Below, one piece after another: positions 48,606-57,370 of a stretch of DNA of 64,000 nucleotides. The stretch spans positions 1 through 64,000 of the forward strand of contig SFJH01000003.1 in NCBI GenBank assembly GCA_004555155.1, given 5' to 3'. The notes under the pieces were generated by a model. That model was given only the letters and a program-made list of their open reading frames with translations, was not told where the DNA came from and made no database searches. Both the position numbers and the translations under genes were made by a program. The stretch comes from Clostridiales bacterium. GTDB lineage: Bacteria > Bacillota > Clostridia > Christensenellales > Aristaeellaceae. Each line of letters begins with the position of its first letter. Positions within the stretch are counted from its first letter, which is position 1.

Positions 48606-51064
48606 CCAGCGGGCAGCAGTTCCTCCTCGCCCGACGAAATGACGCCCACCGTGGTGAACGCCAGCTCTCCATCCCTTTCGCTGGCCAGAACGCGGTCTCC
48701 CAGGCTGACGTGGCCCAGCAGGATTTCTTCGCTCAGCGCGTCCTCGATCATGCGCTGGATCGCCCGCCGCAGCGGCCGCGCGCCATACTGAAGATCGCAG
48801 CCCGCTTCGCTGATTTTCCTCAGCGCGCTGTCGTCCACCTCCAGCTCGATGCCGCGCTCCGCCAGACGGCTGCACACCTGTCCGATCAGCAGCCGTGCAA
48901 TGGATTCTACCTCCTCCTGCGTCAGCGCATGGAACACGATGATTTCATCCACGCGGTTCAGGAATTCGGGCCGGAAGATCTGCTTGACCTCGCCCATGAT
49001 GTTTTCCTTCATGGAATTGTAGGTTTTTTCGCTGTCCTCTCCGCCGCCGAATCCGACGGTACGCTGCCTTTTGATGGTGTGCGCGCCGGCGTTGCTGGTC
49101 ATGACGATTACGGTGTTCTTGAAATCCACCACGCGGCCCTGACCATCCGTCAGACGGCCGTCCTCCAGAATCTGCAGAAGCAGATTGAACACGTCGGGAT
49201 GCGCCTTCTCCACCTCGTCCAGCAGCAGCACCGAATAGGGCTTGCGGCGCACGCGCTCCGTGAGCTGTCCGCCCTCCTCGTAGCCGACATAGCCCGGCGG
49301 CGAGCCGATCATGCGCGAAACGGAGTGCTTCTCCATGTATTCGGACATGTCGATGCGGATCAGGCTATCCTCCTCGCCGAACAGCGCTTCGCCCAGCGCC
49401 TTGCACAGCTCGGTCTTGCCGACGCCGGTGGGGCCCAGGAAGATGAACGAGCCGATGGGGCGATTGGGATCCTTGAGTCCTGCGCGGGCGCGGCGCACGG
49501 CGCGGGCGACGGATCTGACCGCCTCCTCCTGACCGATCACGCGCTTGTGAAGCGTCTCTTCCAGGTGAATCAGCCGCTGGGCCTCGCCCTCGGTCATGCG
49601 GGATACGGGAATGCCGGTCCACATGGAGACGATGGTGGCGACTTCCTCCTCGCCGACGGTCTCGACCTTCCGGTTCAGGTTCTCCTCCCAGTCCCGGCGG
49701 CGGGCGTCCATCTCGTTCTGAAGCTCCTTTTTCCGATCGCGCAGATTCGCGGCCAGCTCAAAGTCCTCCTGCTTGACCGCGTCCTGCGTCTCCTTGTTCA
49801 GGGATTCCAGGCGGATCTGCAGATCCTTCATGTCCGGCGGCGCTGTAAACGCCTTGATTCGCACGCGGGAGGCTGCCTCGTCGATCAGATCGATGGCCTT
49901 GTCCGGCAGGAACCGGTCTGAAATATACCTAGACGACAGGTTGACCGCCGCATGAATGGCTTCGTCCGTGATGCGCACGCGATGGTGCGCCTCGTAGCGG
50001 TCGCGCAGGCCCATCAGAATCTCGACGGACTCCTCCTTGGTCGGCTCTCCAACCTGCACCGGCTGGAAACGGCGCTCCAGCGCGGCGTCCTTCTCGATGT
50101 GCTTTCGATACTCGTTCAGCGTCGTCGCGCCGATGCACTGCAGCTCTCCGCGCGCCAGCAGAGGCTTCAGAATATTCGCCGCGTCCAGCGCGCCCTCGGA
50201 CGCGCCCGCGCCGCAGATGGTGTGCAGCTCGTCGATAAACAGGATGATGTTTCCGGCCTTTCGGATCTCGGCCATGGCGTTCTTGAGGCGCTCCTCGAAC
50301 TCTCCGCGGTACTTCGCACCCGCAAGCATGCTGGCCAGATCCAGCGAAACCACGCGCTTGCCGCGCAGCAGCTCCGGGATGTTGCCCGCCACGATCAGCT
50401 GCGCGAGGCCCTCCACGATGCTGGACTTGCCCACGCCGGGTTCGCCGATCAGCACGGGATTGTTCTTGCGGCGGCGGGAGAGAATCTGGACGATTCGCTC
50501 GATCTCCTTTCCGCGTCCGATCACCGGATCCAGCTCGCCCTCCCGGGCGGCCCTGGTCAGATCCCGGGAAAACTGATCCACCAGCGGCGTCTCCGCCTCG
50601 CCCTCCGGGCGGGACGGCGCGGATTCGTCGGCGCCGGAGAGGATGTTCAGAAGCTCCTCCCGCGCCTTGGACAGATCGACGCCCATCTTGATCAGGACAT
50701 GCGCCGCCACGCCCTCGCGCTCCCGCATCAGCGCCAGCAGAATATGCTCCGTGCTGACGTAATTCTGCTTGAGCTCCCGGGCTTCGCGCATGCTTTGCTC
50801 CAGAACCTTCTTGGTTCTGGGCGTATAGACCATCTGCTTGCCCTCTGCGGACTCCTCGCCCCGGCCGAGAATCTGTACCACCTCGGCGCGCACGGCGTCC
50901 AGCTCGATGCCCTTGAGCACGATCGACGCCGCGCCGGGTTCCGTCAGCACGCCCAGCAGCAGATGCTCCGTTCCCACATAACTCCGACCCAGCTTCGCCG
51001 CTTCAGCCTGAGCGGCCCGAAGCGCCCTCTGGCCCCGGTCGGTAAACTGTGCAAAATAAGCCAT
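48587..51064 (-). CDS. clpC: ATP-dependent Clp protease ATP-binding subunit ClpC
   Basis: 825 residues. N-terminal double repeat (AQAEAAKLGRSYVGTEHLLLG, then STEHILLALMREREG), first AAA module with GEPGVGKSS, UvrB/C-like middle region DAVKQEDFELAANLRDRKKEL, second module with GPTGVGKTE and VLLLDEVEKAHPDVF, and the ClpP loop within RQRTVGFGGG. Unfoldase for ClpP, working with McsB-phosphorylated substrates. Last gene of the ctsR operon. ClpP is not in the window. Confidence 0.97.
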   Translation of the reverse strand: MAYFAQFTDRGQRALRAAQAEAAKLGRSYVGTEHLLLGVLTEPGAASIVLKGIELDAVRAEVVQILGRGEESAEGKQMVYTPRTKKVLEQSMREARELKQNYVSTEHILLALMREREGVAAHVLIKMGVDLSKAREELLNILSGADESAPSRPEGEAETPLVDQFSRDLTRAAREGELDPVIGRGKEIERIVQILSRRRKNNPVLIGEPGVGKSSIVEGLAQLIVAGNIPELLRGKRVVSLDLASMLAGAKYRGEFEERLKNAMAEIRKAGNIILFIDELHTICGAGASEGALDAANILKPLLARGELQCIGATTLNEYRKHIEKDAALERRFQPVQVGEPTKEESVEILMGLRDRYEAHHRVRITDEAIHAAVNLSSRYISDRFLPDKAIDLIDEAASRVRIKAFTAPPDMKDLQIRLESLNKETQDAVKQEDFELAANLRDRKKELQNEMDARRRDWEENLNRKVETVGEEEVATIVSMWTGIPVSRMTEGEAQRLIHLEETLHKRVIGQEEAVRSVARAVRRARAGLKDPNRPIGSFIFLGPTGVGKTELCKALGEALFGEEDSLIRIDMSEYMEKHSVSRMIGSPPGYVGYEEGGQLTERVRRKPYSVLLLDEVEKAHPDVFNLLLQILEDGRLTDGQGRVVDFKNTVIVMTSNAGAHTIKRQRTVGFGGGEDSEKTYNSMKENIMGEVKQIFRPEFLNRVDEIIVFHALTQEEVESIARLLIGQVCSRLAERGIELEVDDSALRKISEAGCDLQYGARPLRRAIQRMIEDALSEEILLGHVSLGDRVLASERDGELAFTTVGVISSGEEELLPAGQPNSD

Positions 51065-51121
51065 TCATTTCCTCCATTATCATAGACCCGGATTCTCCGC
51101 GCAGGATCTTCCGGAACGGGA

Positions 51122-52147
51122 TTATTCAGCCACGAGCCTCGACAGCTCCTCGCGCAGCACCTTTGCGCGGAGAATCTCCGATTCGCGCTCGCTGATCAGC
51201 TTTCCGGCACGCACACCCAGCGAACCCGGCTGAACGTCCATCATCAGAACGTCCAGTCCCGGCAGCGGCGCATGCAGATAGCCCATGCTGGCGGCATACC
51301 GGATGTCCGAATAGCGGCGCATGAACTCCTTCGAGGTCATCAGCCGCGCGTACATCAATTCTCCCCAGGAGCGCAGCAGGGTATCCTGAAGCTGCATCAT
51401 GTCCTTTTTCTCGGCCGCCTCGCGCATCGCGCGCTCATGGCCGACGATCTGCTCGGTCGCCGCGGTCAGTGAGCGGACGACGTCCTCCTCGCTGCGGCCC
51501 AGCGTCGCCTGATTAGACAGCTGGTACAGATGTCCGCGCGCCTCGCTGCCTTCGCCGTACAGGCCCCGAATGGTCAGGCCCAGCTTGGCCACCACCTGCA
51601 TCACCGCGCCCATCTGTCCGCCCGTGGAGAGCGCCGGCAGATGCAACACCACCGAACAGCGCATGCCCGTGCCAGTATTGGCCGGACAGGCCGTCAAAAA
51701 GCCCAGTTGACTGTCGAAGGCGAAGGGATACTTGTCGCCCACCTGCTCGTCGAGGCGAAGCGCCATCTCCGCCGACCGCTCCAGCTGCAGGCCGGGCAGC
51801 ATGCCCTGGAAGCGAACGTGATCCTCCTCGTTGCACATCACCGTTATGGTGCCCGCCGAGGAGACCATCGCCGCCGAGCGGCTGGTAAACTTGAGCAGAT
51901 CATAGCTGATCAGATGATGCTCCACCAGCCGCGTGCGCGCATCCTGCTCCATCTCGCTCATGCGGAAAAGAGAGAAGGCGCTGCCGTTTTCGCCGTTGAA
52001 CACCGCGTCGGAGGTGCGTTCGATGACCTCGTCGGCGTATTCCTTCGTCAGCTTGGGGGAAAAGGGAAGATCGTCATAATTCCTCGAAAGGCGAACGCGG
52101 CTGGAGATGACGACGTCCTGCTCAGGCGCCTGAACATACTCAGTCAT
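51122..52147 (-). CDS. mcsB: Protein arginine kinase McsB
   Basis: 341 residues, phosphagen-kinase fold that phosphorylates Arg in proteins, marking them for ClpCP and inactivating CtsR. VVISSRVRLSRNYDDLPF at the N-terminus, the catalytic loop VMCNEEDHVRFQGM (about 118-131), and SCPANTGTGMR-like CPANTGTGMRCSVVLHLPAL. It overlaps the mcsA end by 8 bases. Confidence 0.96.
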   Translation of the reverse strand: MTEYVQAPEQDVVISSRVRLSRNYDDLPFSPKLTKEYADEVIERTSDAVFNGENGSAFSLFRMSEMEQDARTRLVEHHLISYDLLKFTSRSAAMVSSAGTITVMCNEEDHVRFQGMLPGLQLERSAEMALRLDEQVGDKYPFAFDSQLGFLTACPANTGTGMRCSVVLHLPALSTGGQMGAVMQVVAKLGLTIRGLYGEGSEARGHLYQLSNQATLGRSEEDVVRSLTAATEQIVGHERAMREAAEKKDMMQLQDTLLRSWGELMYARLMTSKEFMRRYSDIRYAASMGYLHAPLPGLDVLMMDVQPGSLGVRAGKLISERESEILRAKVLREELSRLVAE

Positions 52148-52736
52148 GGAACTCGCCTCCCTCCTGATGATCGGACTCGATCCGTTCAGGCGGAGCGACC
52201 TTGATATCGGTCTGGCGCTCCTGCTCCGCCAGCTGAGCGTTCAGCGCCCGGATGCTGTCGCGCAGCTTTGCCGCCTGTTCGTACTCCTCCTCCGCAATGG
52301 CCTTCTGAAGCCGCTGCTTCAGGCGGTCGATGTTCATGCGGATGGAAACGCCGCTGCGCACGCTTCCGGGAATCCGGCCCGCGTGCTGGGTATTGCCATG
52401 GATGCGCTGCAGCAGCGCGTCCAGCGGCGTCTTGAACGTCTTGTAGCAGTTGGCGCAGCCCAGCATGCCGCACTTCTGGAACTCGGCATAGGTCATGCCG
52501 CACTGTTCACAGGTCAGCGCGCCGAACTTCTCGTCCTCGGTTTCCTTTCCGCGGACGGAGCGCCCGTCCAGAATGCTGTTGAGGATGCCCGCCAGGTTCG
52601 AAAAGTCGATGCCGGGCAGCTGCTTCTGATACTTCGCCATACATACCGGGCACAGATTGCGCTCGGCACGCTCGTCATTTATGATCGTCATCAAATGAAA
52701 TTTCGCGGGGCGGATTCCGCACTCCTCGCACATCAT
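52140..52736 (-). CDS. mcsA: McsA, activator of McsB
   Basis: 198 residues with two zinc-binding segments: CEECGIRPAKFHL...LCPVCMAKY and CEQCGMTYAEFQKCGMLGCANCY, in CxxC pairs. A C-terminal UvrB/UvrC motif (about 135-170, LQKAIAEEEYEQAAKLRDSIRAL) resembles the ClpC middle region. Activates McsB. Starts on the ATGA overlap with ctsR. Confidence 0.95.
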   Translation of the reverse strand: MMCEECGIRPAKFHLMTIINDERAERNLCPVCMAKYQKQLPGIDFSNLAGILNSILDGRSVRGKETEDEKFGALTCEQCGMTYAEFQKCGMLGCANCYKTFKTPLDALLQRIHGNTQHAGRIPGSVRSGVSIRMNIDRLKQRLQKAIAEEEYEQAAKLRDSIRALNAQLAEQERQTDIKVAPPERIESDHQEGGEFHD

Positions 52737-53209
52737 TTTTGCTCTCCTCCTTCGATGTTCCGAAAAACCTGGATCAGCATATTCCGAAGAACCGCGGCGC
52801 GCAGCACGTCTTTCGCGCTGATGGGCAGTGCGAGCGCGTTGCGGGACACGGCCGAGCGCATCAGCGCCGCCTCGTTTGCCGTCACCAGCTTCAGATCTGT
52901 CAAATGCGTGATGATCGCGTTCGCCGTCTCCTCGTCCACCGAGTTGCCGACGCGCTCCAGCAGGGATTCCAGCAGATTTCCTTCCTCCCGCTCCTGCATG
53001 CGCATGATGCGCACGTAGCCGCCGCCGCCGCGGCGCGATTCAATGATATAGCCATGATCCACGGAAAAACGCGTGGCCAGCACGTAATTGATCTGCGACG
53101 GCGCGCAACCGAAGTGCTGCGCCAGTTCATTTCTTCTCAATTCGATATGCGCATCGTCGCACATCAGTTCCTTGATAAACTGCTCTATGCTGTCGCTGAG
53201 CTGCGCCAT
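52733..53209 (-). CDS. ctsR: Stress-response repressor CtsR
   Basis: 158 residues. N-terminal winged helix: LSDSIEQFIKEL, ELRRNELAQHFGCAPSQINYVL and the wing RGGGGYVRI, whose Arg is the McsB target in Bacillus. The C-terminal dimerisation domain follows. Start 53209 is preceded by GGAGGCGAGAAC. An exact CtsR box lies just upstream, so the operon ctsR-mcsA-mcsB-clpC is self-regulated. Confidence 0.96.
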   Translation of the reverse strand: MAQLSDSIEQFIKELMCDDAHIELRRNELAQHFGCAPSQINYVLATRFSVDHGYIIESRRGGGGYVRIMRMQEREEGNLLESLLERVGNSVDEETANAIITHLTDLKLVTANEAALMRSAVSRNALALPISAKDVLRAAVLRNMLIQVFRNIEGGEQK

Positions 53210-53227
53210 GTTCTCGCCTCCATTGTA

Positions 53228-53244
53228 TTTGACCATCTTTGACT
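53228..53244 (-). promoter_or_regulatory. CtsR operator
   Basis: Minus strand AGTCAAA-GAT-GGTCAAA, matching the known RGTCAAA-NAN-RGTCAAA tandem heptad, immediately after the -10 and over the transcription start. Confidence 0.9.
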
Positions 53245-53246
53245 TT

Positions 53247-53275
53247 ATTATAGCGCAATCTCATTCAAAATGCAA
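53247..53275 (-). promoter_or_regulatory. SigA promoter of the ctsR operon
   Basis: Minus strand TTGCAT (53275-53270), 17-bp spacer, TATAAT (53252-53247). A second minus-strand TATAAT (53374-53369) with a weaker -35 TTCCCA lies 120 bp upstream. The rest of 53276-53432 shows no gene. Confidence 0.82.
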
Positions 53276-53432
53276 GCGGTAATTGCTGTATTCCACAAAT
53301 TCCGCCGACACAAAACTGATTTTCTTTCACAGTCCACGATACCCTTGCGAAGCGCCGCTGTTTCCGACATTATAGCATACACCTGCTGCAATGGGAAGTC
53401 CCTTTTTACCCACCGACTGCCTTGGATTCTTC

Positions 53433-53466
53433 TGAAAACAAAATCCGCAGCATAGCTCTGCGGATT
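53433..53466 (-). terminator. Intrinsic terminator of the esterase pseudogene
   Basis: 9-bp stem AATCCGCAG (53442-53450) with complement 53458-53466; on the minus strand followed by TTGTTTTC. Confidence 0.75.
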
Positions 53467-53476
53467 CTGTTCCGGT

Positions 53477-54520
53477 TCAGTTTTCCCTGGACTGTTCAAA
53501 CAGCCAGTCGCGCACCGCCTCCAGACGGTAGGCGTAGTCGAACGAAGTCAGATGCTCGCTGCCGCCGGCGCCGTCCGTCAGCGTTGTTCCCCGGGTAAAG
53601 GTGACGAAGTTCGCCTGGCAGCCCTCGGCGATCAGCGCTTTCACCGCGTCGTTCTGCGCCTGCGCGTCGTCCTGTGCGCTCCTCTCAGCGTGGGCATAGG
53701 GCGCGCCGTCCGCGTCAAAGACCTCCATCAGCCCCGTCTGACCAGTGCTGGCCTTGTCGTCCCCTGCGGAAACGATATAGAAGAAAGAATCCTCCTCCAG
53801 CACGTCCAGAATGGCGTTGTCCCACTGGCTGCCCACGAACAGCGATGCCGCGAACAGGTCAGGATATTTTACATTGAGATGGAAGGACGTCATACCACCC
53901 ATGGATTGACCGGTGGTATAGATGCGATCGGCGTCGATGGAATAGCTCTCCATCAGATTCCCGATGATGCGCACCGCCACATCGATCTGTTCCGATGTAT
54001 TGAAATTGTCGTCCACAACGGTCTCCGTGAACACGGGAACCATCACAAAGCAGGGATGCTTCGCCTGCTCCTCCTCCGTGGCCCAGACGACGCCGCCTCA
54101 GCCAATGCTCAGCACATACGACGGTTCGCGGCCCGGCGCGCGCGAATCCGGAATGAACATGATCAGCGGATAGGATTCGTCCGGATCATACTCCTTGGGC
54201 ACGAACAGCTGATACTGAAGCTCGATGCCGCTGTCAGGATCCGCATAGGACAGCAGCTGAAACTTGTCCTGCACCTCGTCCAGTATGGCCTGCAGCGCCT
54301 CGTCGGGCTGGCTCTCTGCCGGGCCGCCGTTGATTCGATCTCCTCCGGGACCGCCGTCCATGCCGGTCCGTCCGCCGTCTCCCTCGGGGCGCTGACCCTC
54401 GCCGAATTCCGGGCGGCCTTCCCCGCCGAATTCCGGGCGCTCCGGCTGCTGCGCCTCCTCCGCAAATGCAGCGGAGCAGCAAAGCAGCAGCGCGAGCATC
54501 ATCGCCAAGTACCGTTTCAT
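53477..54520 (-). pseudogene. Secreted alpha/beta-hydrolase (esterase/peptidase) broken by one in-frame TGA
   Basis: Two open frames in the same phase, 54520-54101 and 54097-53477, are separated only by TGA at 54100-54098. Part one has a signal peptide (MKRYLAMMLALLLCCSAAFA), a Gly/Arg/Glu-rich linker, and ELQYQLFVPKEYDPDESYPLIMFIPDS. Part two continues GGVVWATEEEQAKHPCFVMVPVF, with nucleophile TGQSMGGM, acid residue in SAGDDKAS and His in GGSEHLTSF. All three catalytic residues are present, so only the stop inactivates it. The surrounding context suggests TGG (Trp) changed to TGA. It could also be read through. Confidence 0.85.
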
Positions 54521-54687
54521 CGAAACAACCTCCTTTTCCTTTGCGGATTATTTTAACCGACGTTTATGGGCGGGTTGTGAATGATCTTTGAACAATCTGT
54601 AACGTCTTCCCGGCATAGGACGAGCCATCAGCGCGCATGCTACAGGGAAGACAACGCTTCCATTCGATCGCTTCGAGGAGGGAAATC

Positions 54688-55383
54688 ATGATTGAACTGT
54701 CAAAGGTCGTGCTTGCAACTCTGCTTTCCTATGCCGCGCTGTTTATCGCCGCGAAGGTGATCGGGCGAAAGCAGGTTTCCCAGCTGGATTTCCTGGACTA
54801 CATCACCGGCATCACCATCGGTTCCATCGCCGCAGAGCTGGCCACGGATCTGGAAAACATGTGGAAGCCGCTGACCGCCATGGTGCTGTATGCGCTGATC
54901 ACCTGGCTGATGTCGCTGATCGCAATGCACTGGACGCAGAGCCGCAAGCTGCTCAACGGCTCGCCCTGCATCGTCATGAATGGCGGCAGGCTCTATCGTC
55001 TGAACATGAAAAAGGCAAAGCTGGAGCTGAGCGAATTCATGGTCATGTGCCGCCAGCAGGGCTATTTCGATTTGAGTGCCATTCAGACCGCCGTATTCGA
55101 GTCGAACGGCAAGCTGTCCATTCTGCCCGTCTCCGGCCGCCGTCCCGCGACGCCGGAGGATCTGGGACTCGCTCCTCGGCAGGAGCAGGTTTTCACCGAG
55201 GTGATCATGGACGGCCGCATACTGGATGAAAATCTGCGCCGCATGGGACGGAATCCCGCCTGGCTGGAAAAGCAGCTGAACAATCAGGGCATCAGCAGCG
55301 CTTCGGAGGTCTTTCTGGGCCTGTATGGCGCCGAAAACCAGCTGATCTGCTACAAAATGTCCGACGATCCCGCCATTGCGTGA
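54688..55383 (+). CDS. DUF421 (YetF-like) membrane protein
   Basis: 231 residues. N-terminal membrane part (helices about 5-22, 38-55 and 60-80: VVLATLLSYAALFIAAKVIGRK, LDYITGITIGSIAAELA) followed by the cytosolic DUF421 domain with LLNGSPCIVMNGGRLYRLNMKKAKLELSEFMVMCRQQGYFDLSAIQTAVFESNGKLS in parts. YetF-type proteins occur in spore-formers; role not established. Start 54688 follows CGAGGAGGGAAATC. The 54521-54687 interval upstream shows no clear promoter. Confidence 0.9.
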   Translation: MIELSKVVLATLLSYAALFIAAKVIGRKQVSQLDFLDYITGITIGSIAAELATDLENMWKPLTAMVLYALITWLMSLIAMHWTQSRKLLNGSPCIVMNGGRLYRLNMKKAKLELSEFMVMCRQQGYFDLSAIQTAVFESNGKLSILPVSGRRPATPEDLGLAPRQEQVFTEVIMDGRILDENLRRMGRNPAWLEKQLNNQGISSASEVFLGLYGAENQLICYKMSDDPAIA

Positions 55384-55391
55384 AATCGCGC

Positions 55392-55421
55392 TTGCACACC
55401 GGCGTCCGTCGGGAGTATAAT
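55392..55421 (+). promoter_or_regulatory. SigA promoter of the small Cys protein gene
   Basis: TTGCAC (55392-55397), 18-bp spacer, TATAAT (55416-55421). Confidence 0.75.
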
Positions 55422-55459
55422 GGGGAAAGCATAGAATCATCTTTACGGAGGCAATCGGA

Positions 55460-55690
55460 ATGACGAGTTATCTGATCAAAGACACCACCCGCGAGGAGCG
55501 CGAACAGATTGTCGCCGAATCCATCGGCAACATTTCCGCGCTCTGCGACGGCTGCAGCGCTGGACTGGCGGAGATGTATCAGGACTACATCGACGGAATC
55601 AGGGAGCTGCGCGAAATCAACATGGAATTCAATGCGCGCTACGTCTCCGGAATGGAGGGCCCCGGACGCAGCGGCTGTGCGATGCAGTGA
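55460..55690 (+). CDS. Small conserved-looking protein with Cys motifs
   Basis: 76 residues, acidic, no membrane segment. ALCDGCSAGLAEMYQDYIDGIRELREINMEF is followed by ARYVSGMEGPGRSGCAMQ at the end. The CDGC pair and the near-terminal Cys could hold metal. I recall similar unnamed proteins in Clostridia but know no function. It has its own promoter and GGAGG site, so it is probably expressed. Confidence 0.7.
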   Translation: MTSYLIKDTTREEREQIVAESIGNISALCDGCSAGLAEMYQDYIDGIRELREINMEFNARYVSGMEGPGRSGCAMQ

Positions 55691-55738
55691 GCAATTCGAC
55701 CCGGCTGTGTTTTTTCCGGGAATAAATCCGCTCATCGC

Positions 55739-55767
55739 TTGCCATGAATGAGGTTTCCCTTTATAAT
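55739..55767 (+). promoter_or_regulatory. SigA promoter of the metallophosphoesterase-like gene
   Basis: TTGCCA, 17-bp spacer, TATAAT (55762-55767), 33 bp before the ATG. Confidence 0.8.
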
Positions 55768-55800
55768 AGAAAGAAGAACGACAGATTAAGGGAGATCACC

Positions 55801-57186
55801 ATGCAGGAACCTGAAGACAAGAAGCGCGTCGGCAAACGCGCTGCACCCGAGCGCACACCGAATCAGGACGCCATCCGCGCCGACGCCGATCTCTACGGCG
55901 ACGAGGCGGATGTTCCCATTCGACGCAAAAAAAAGAAAAAGCCGGCTGCCGGCAGTACAAAGTCAGGCGGCAAAAAGAAGCCGCAGAAGAGAGGCAGACT
56001 CCGCTTCTTTTCGCGCTTTTCCCAGGCGAAAACCGCCTATGCCCGCAAGACGCGCGCATTTCTGGAGATCGTGCGCACAGAAGGCGAAAACCCGCGCTTC
56101 AAATCCGTGCTGATCTACGGCCATCGCGTTCCGTTCTGGCCGCTGGTGTGCCTGATCCTGGTCGTCGCCCTGGTGGCCATGGTCTTTTTGAACAACAGCA
56201 ATCTCAGAGTCGCTGAAGAGACGATCACCGTGGTTGGACTGTCCCCGGATCTGGAGGACTACAAACTGCTCGTCGTCTCCGATCTGAACGGCCGCCGGTT
56301 CGGCGACAGGCAGAGTTCCCTGCTGCGCACCATTGGTAATCTGGACTATGACGCAATTTTTTTCCTGGGCGACATGGTCGGCAAATCCGGCGATCCGGAG
56401 CCGTTTTACGAATTGCTGGAGGGCATTCCCGCATCCAAGAAGGCCTACTTCATCTGCGGCGATTCGGATCCCGGCCCCTATGTCGCCGTGCCGCGGGATA
56501 TCACCGGAACGCTCTCGGAGCTGGTGCTGGAGGATTGGATTCTCGGCGCAATCGAGCGCGGCGCAATCTATGTCAATGCGCCCGTCTGTCTCTCCGTCGG
56601 CAGCAGCAGTCTCTGGATCACGCCCTCCACGCTGCTGAACATCGAAGCTTCGGAGAATCTGAGCATCTGGAAGGAACAGACCGCGCAGGAAGAGGACGGC
56701 GTCATCTCCGGCCTCGCCGCGGACTATCAGACGCTGCCGATCACCACCTATCGCTATCGCATTGCGCAGAGCTTCTATGACGTGGTCGATTCCATTTCGG
56801 AGGACGATTTCCTGCTGGCCCTGTCCCATGAGGTACCCTCCGACAAGACGATCTCCATCTCCGGCGCGCACAGCGCCGACAGCGGCAAATACCTCGGCGA
56901 GCCCGATCTGATCCTCGCCGGACACTACTGCGGCGGCGTATGGCGACTGCCCGTACTGGGCGCTTTCTATATTCCCGACAATATGCTGCCCCGAAACGGC
57001 TGGTTCCCCGCGCAGAGCAGTGTTCGCGGCCTGTCCGCCGTCAACGAGAGCCAGGTGTACATCACCGGCGGGCTGTCCATCAACGGCGCCACGCCGTTCA
57101 TGGCCTTCCGCCTGTGCAATCAGCCGGAGATCTCGCTGCTAACGCTGACGGCCACGCTCCCCGAGAGCATGCTCTCCGCCGAATAG
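55801..57186 (+). CDS. Membrane-anchored metallophosphoesterase-like protein with degenerate active site
   Basis: 461 residues: a Lys/Arg-rich cytosolic N-terminus (1-110, RRKKKKKP and KKKPQKRGRLRFF), one membrane helix (112-131), and a calcineurin-like phosphoesterase domain facing outwards. The metal motifs are eroded: DxH is VSDLNG (161-163), GDxxD is LGDMVGK, GNHD is CGDSDPG (220-223), GHxH is AGHYCGG. Only scattered ligands remain (Asp161, Asp191, the His in ALSHEVP). It is probably a binding protein rather than an enzyme, or it uses a different metal set. Start 55801 follows AGGGAG. Confidence 0.78.
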   Translation: MQEPEDKKRVGKRAAPERTPNQDAIRADADLYGDEADVPIRRKKKKKPAAGSTKSGGKKKPQKRGRLRFFSRFSQAKTAYARKTRAFLEIVRTEGENPRFKSVLIYGHRVPFWPLVCLILVVALVAMVFLNNSNLRVAEETITVVGLSPDLEDYKLLVVSDLNGRRFGDRQSSLLRTIGNLDYDAIFFLGDMVGKSGDPEPFYELLEGIPASKKAYFICGDSDPGPYVAVPRDITGTLSELVLEDWILGAIERGAIYVNAPVCLSVGSSSLWITPSTLLNIEASENLSIWKEQTAQEEDGVISGLAADYQTLPITTYRYRIAQSFYDVVDSISEDDFLLALSHEVPSDKTISISGAHSADSGKYLGEPDLILAGHYCGGVWRLPVLGAFYIPDNMLPRNGWFPAQSSVRGLSAVNESQVYITGGLSINGATPFMAFRLCNQPEISLLTLTATLPESMLSAE

Positions 57187-57290
57187 CGTCAAGCCGTCGC
57201 CACCCGCTGCGCGGATGGCTGCGACGCACCGAATCACGGCCTGCCGCCCGCGCTTACCCGCTGAAGCGTGCTCCCGAAAGGTCCAAACTC

Positions 57291-57320
57291 AAAGGAGGCC
57301 CCTGCACAGGGGCCTCCTTT
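57291..57320. terminator. Intrinsic terminator between convergent genes
   Basis: AAAGGAGGCCCCTG/CAGGGGCCTCCTTT, 14 bases per arm with 2 unpaired (effective loop 4-6). Lies between the metallophosphoesterase-like and AEC transporter genes. 57187-57290 shows nothing else. Confidence 0.75.
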
Positions 57321-57370
57321 CCTATATTCTTCCGGGTGCGGCGCAATCCGCCCGGGTACTGTACATCTGT

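Noticed and set aside
53248..53499. 83-codon minus-strand frame upstream of ctsR
   Set aside because: It spans the esterase terminator and the ctsR promoter, with no domain.
54098..54100. Selenocysteine reading of the esterase TGA
   Set aside because: No convincing SECIS-like stem was seen immediately downstream, and the position does not look catalytic. A nonsense mutation is simpler; kept only as an alternative.
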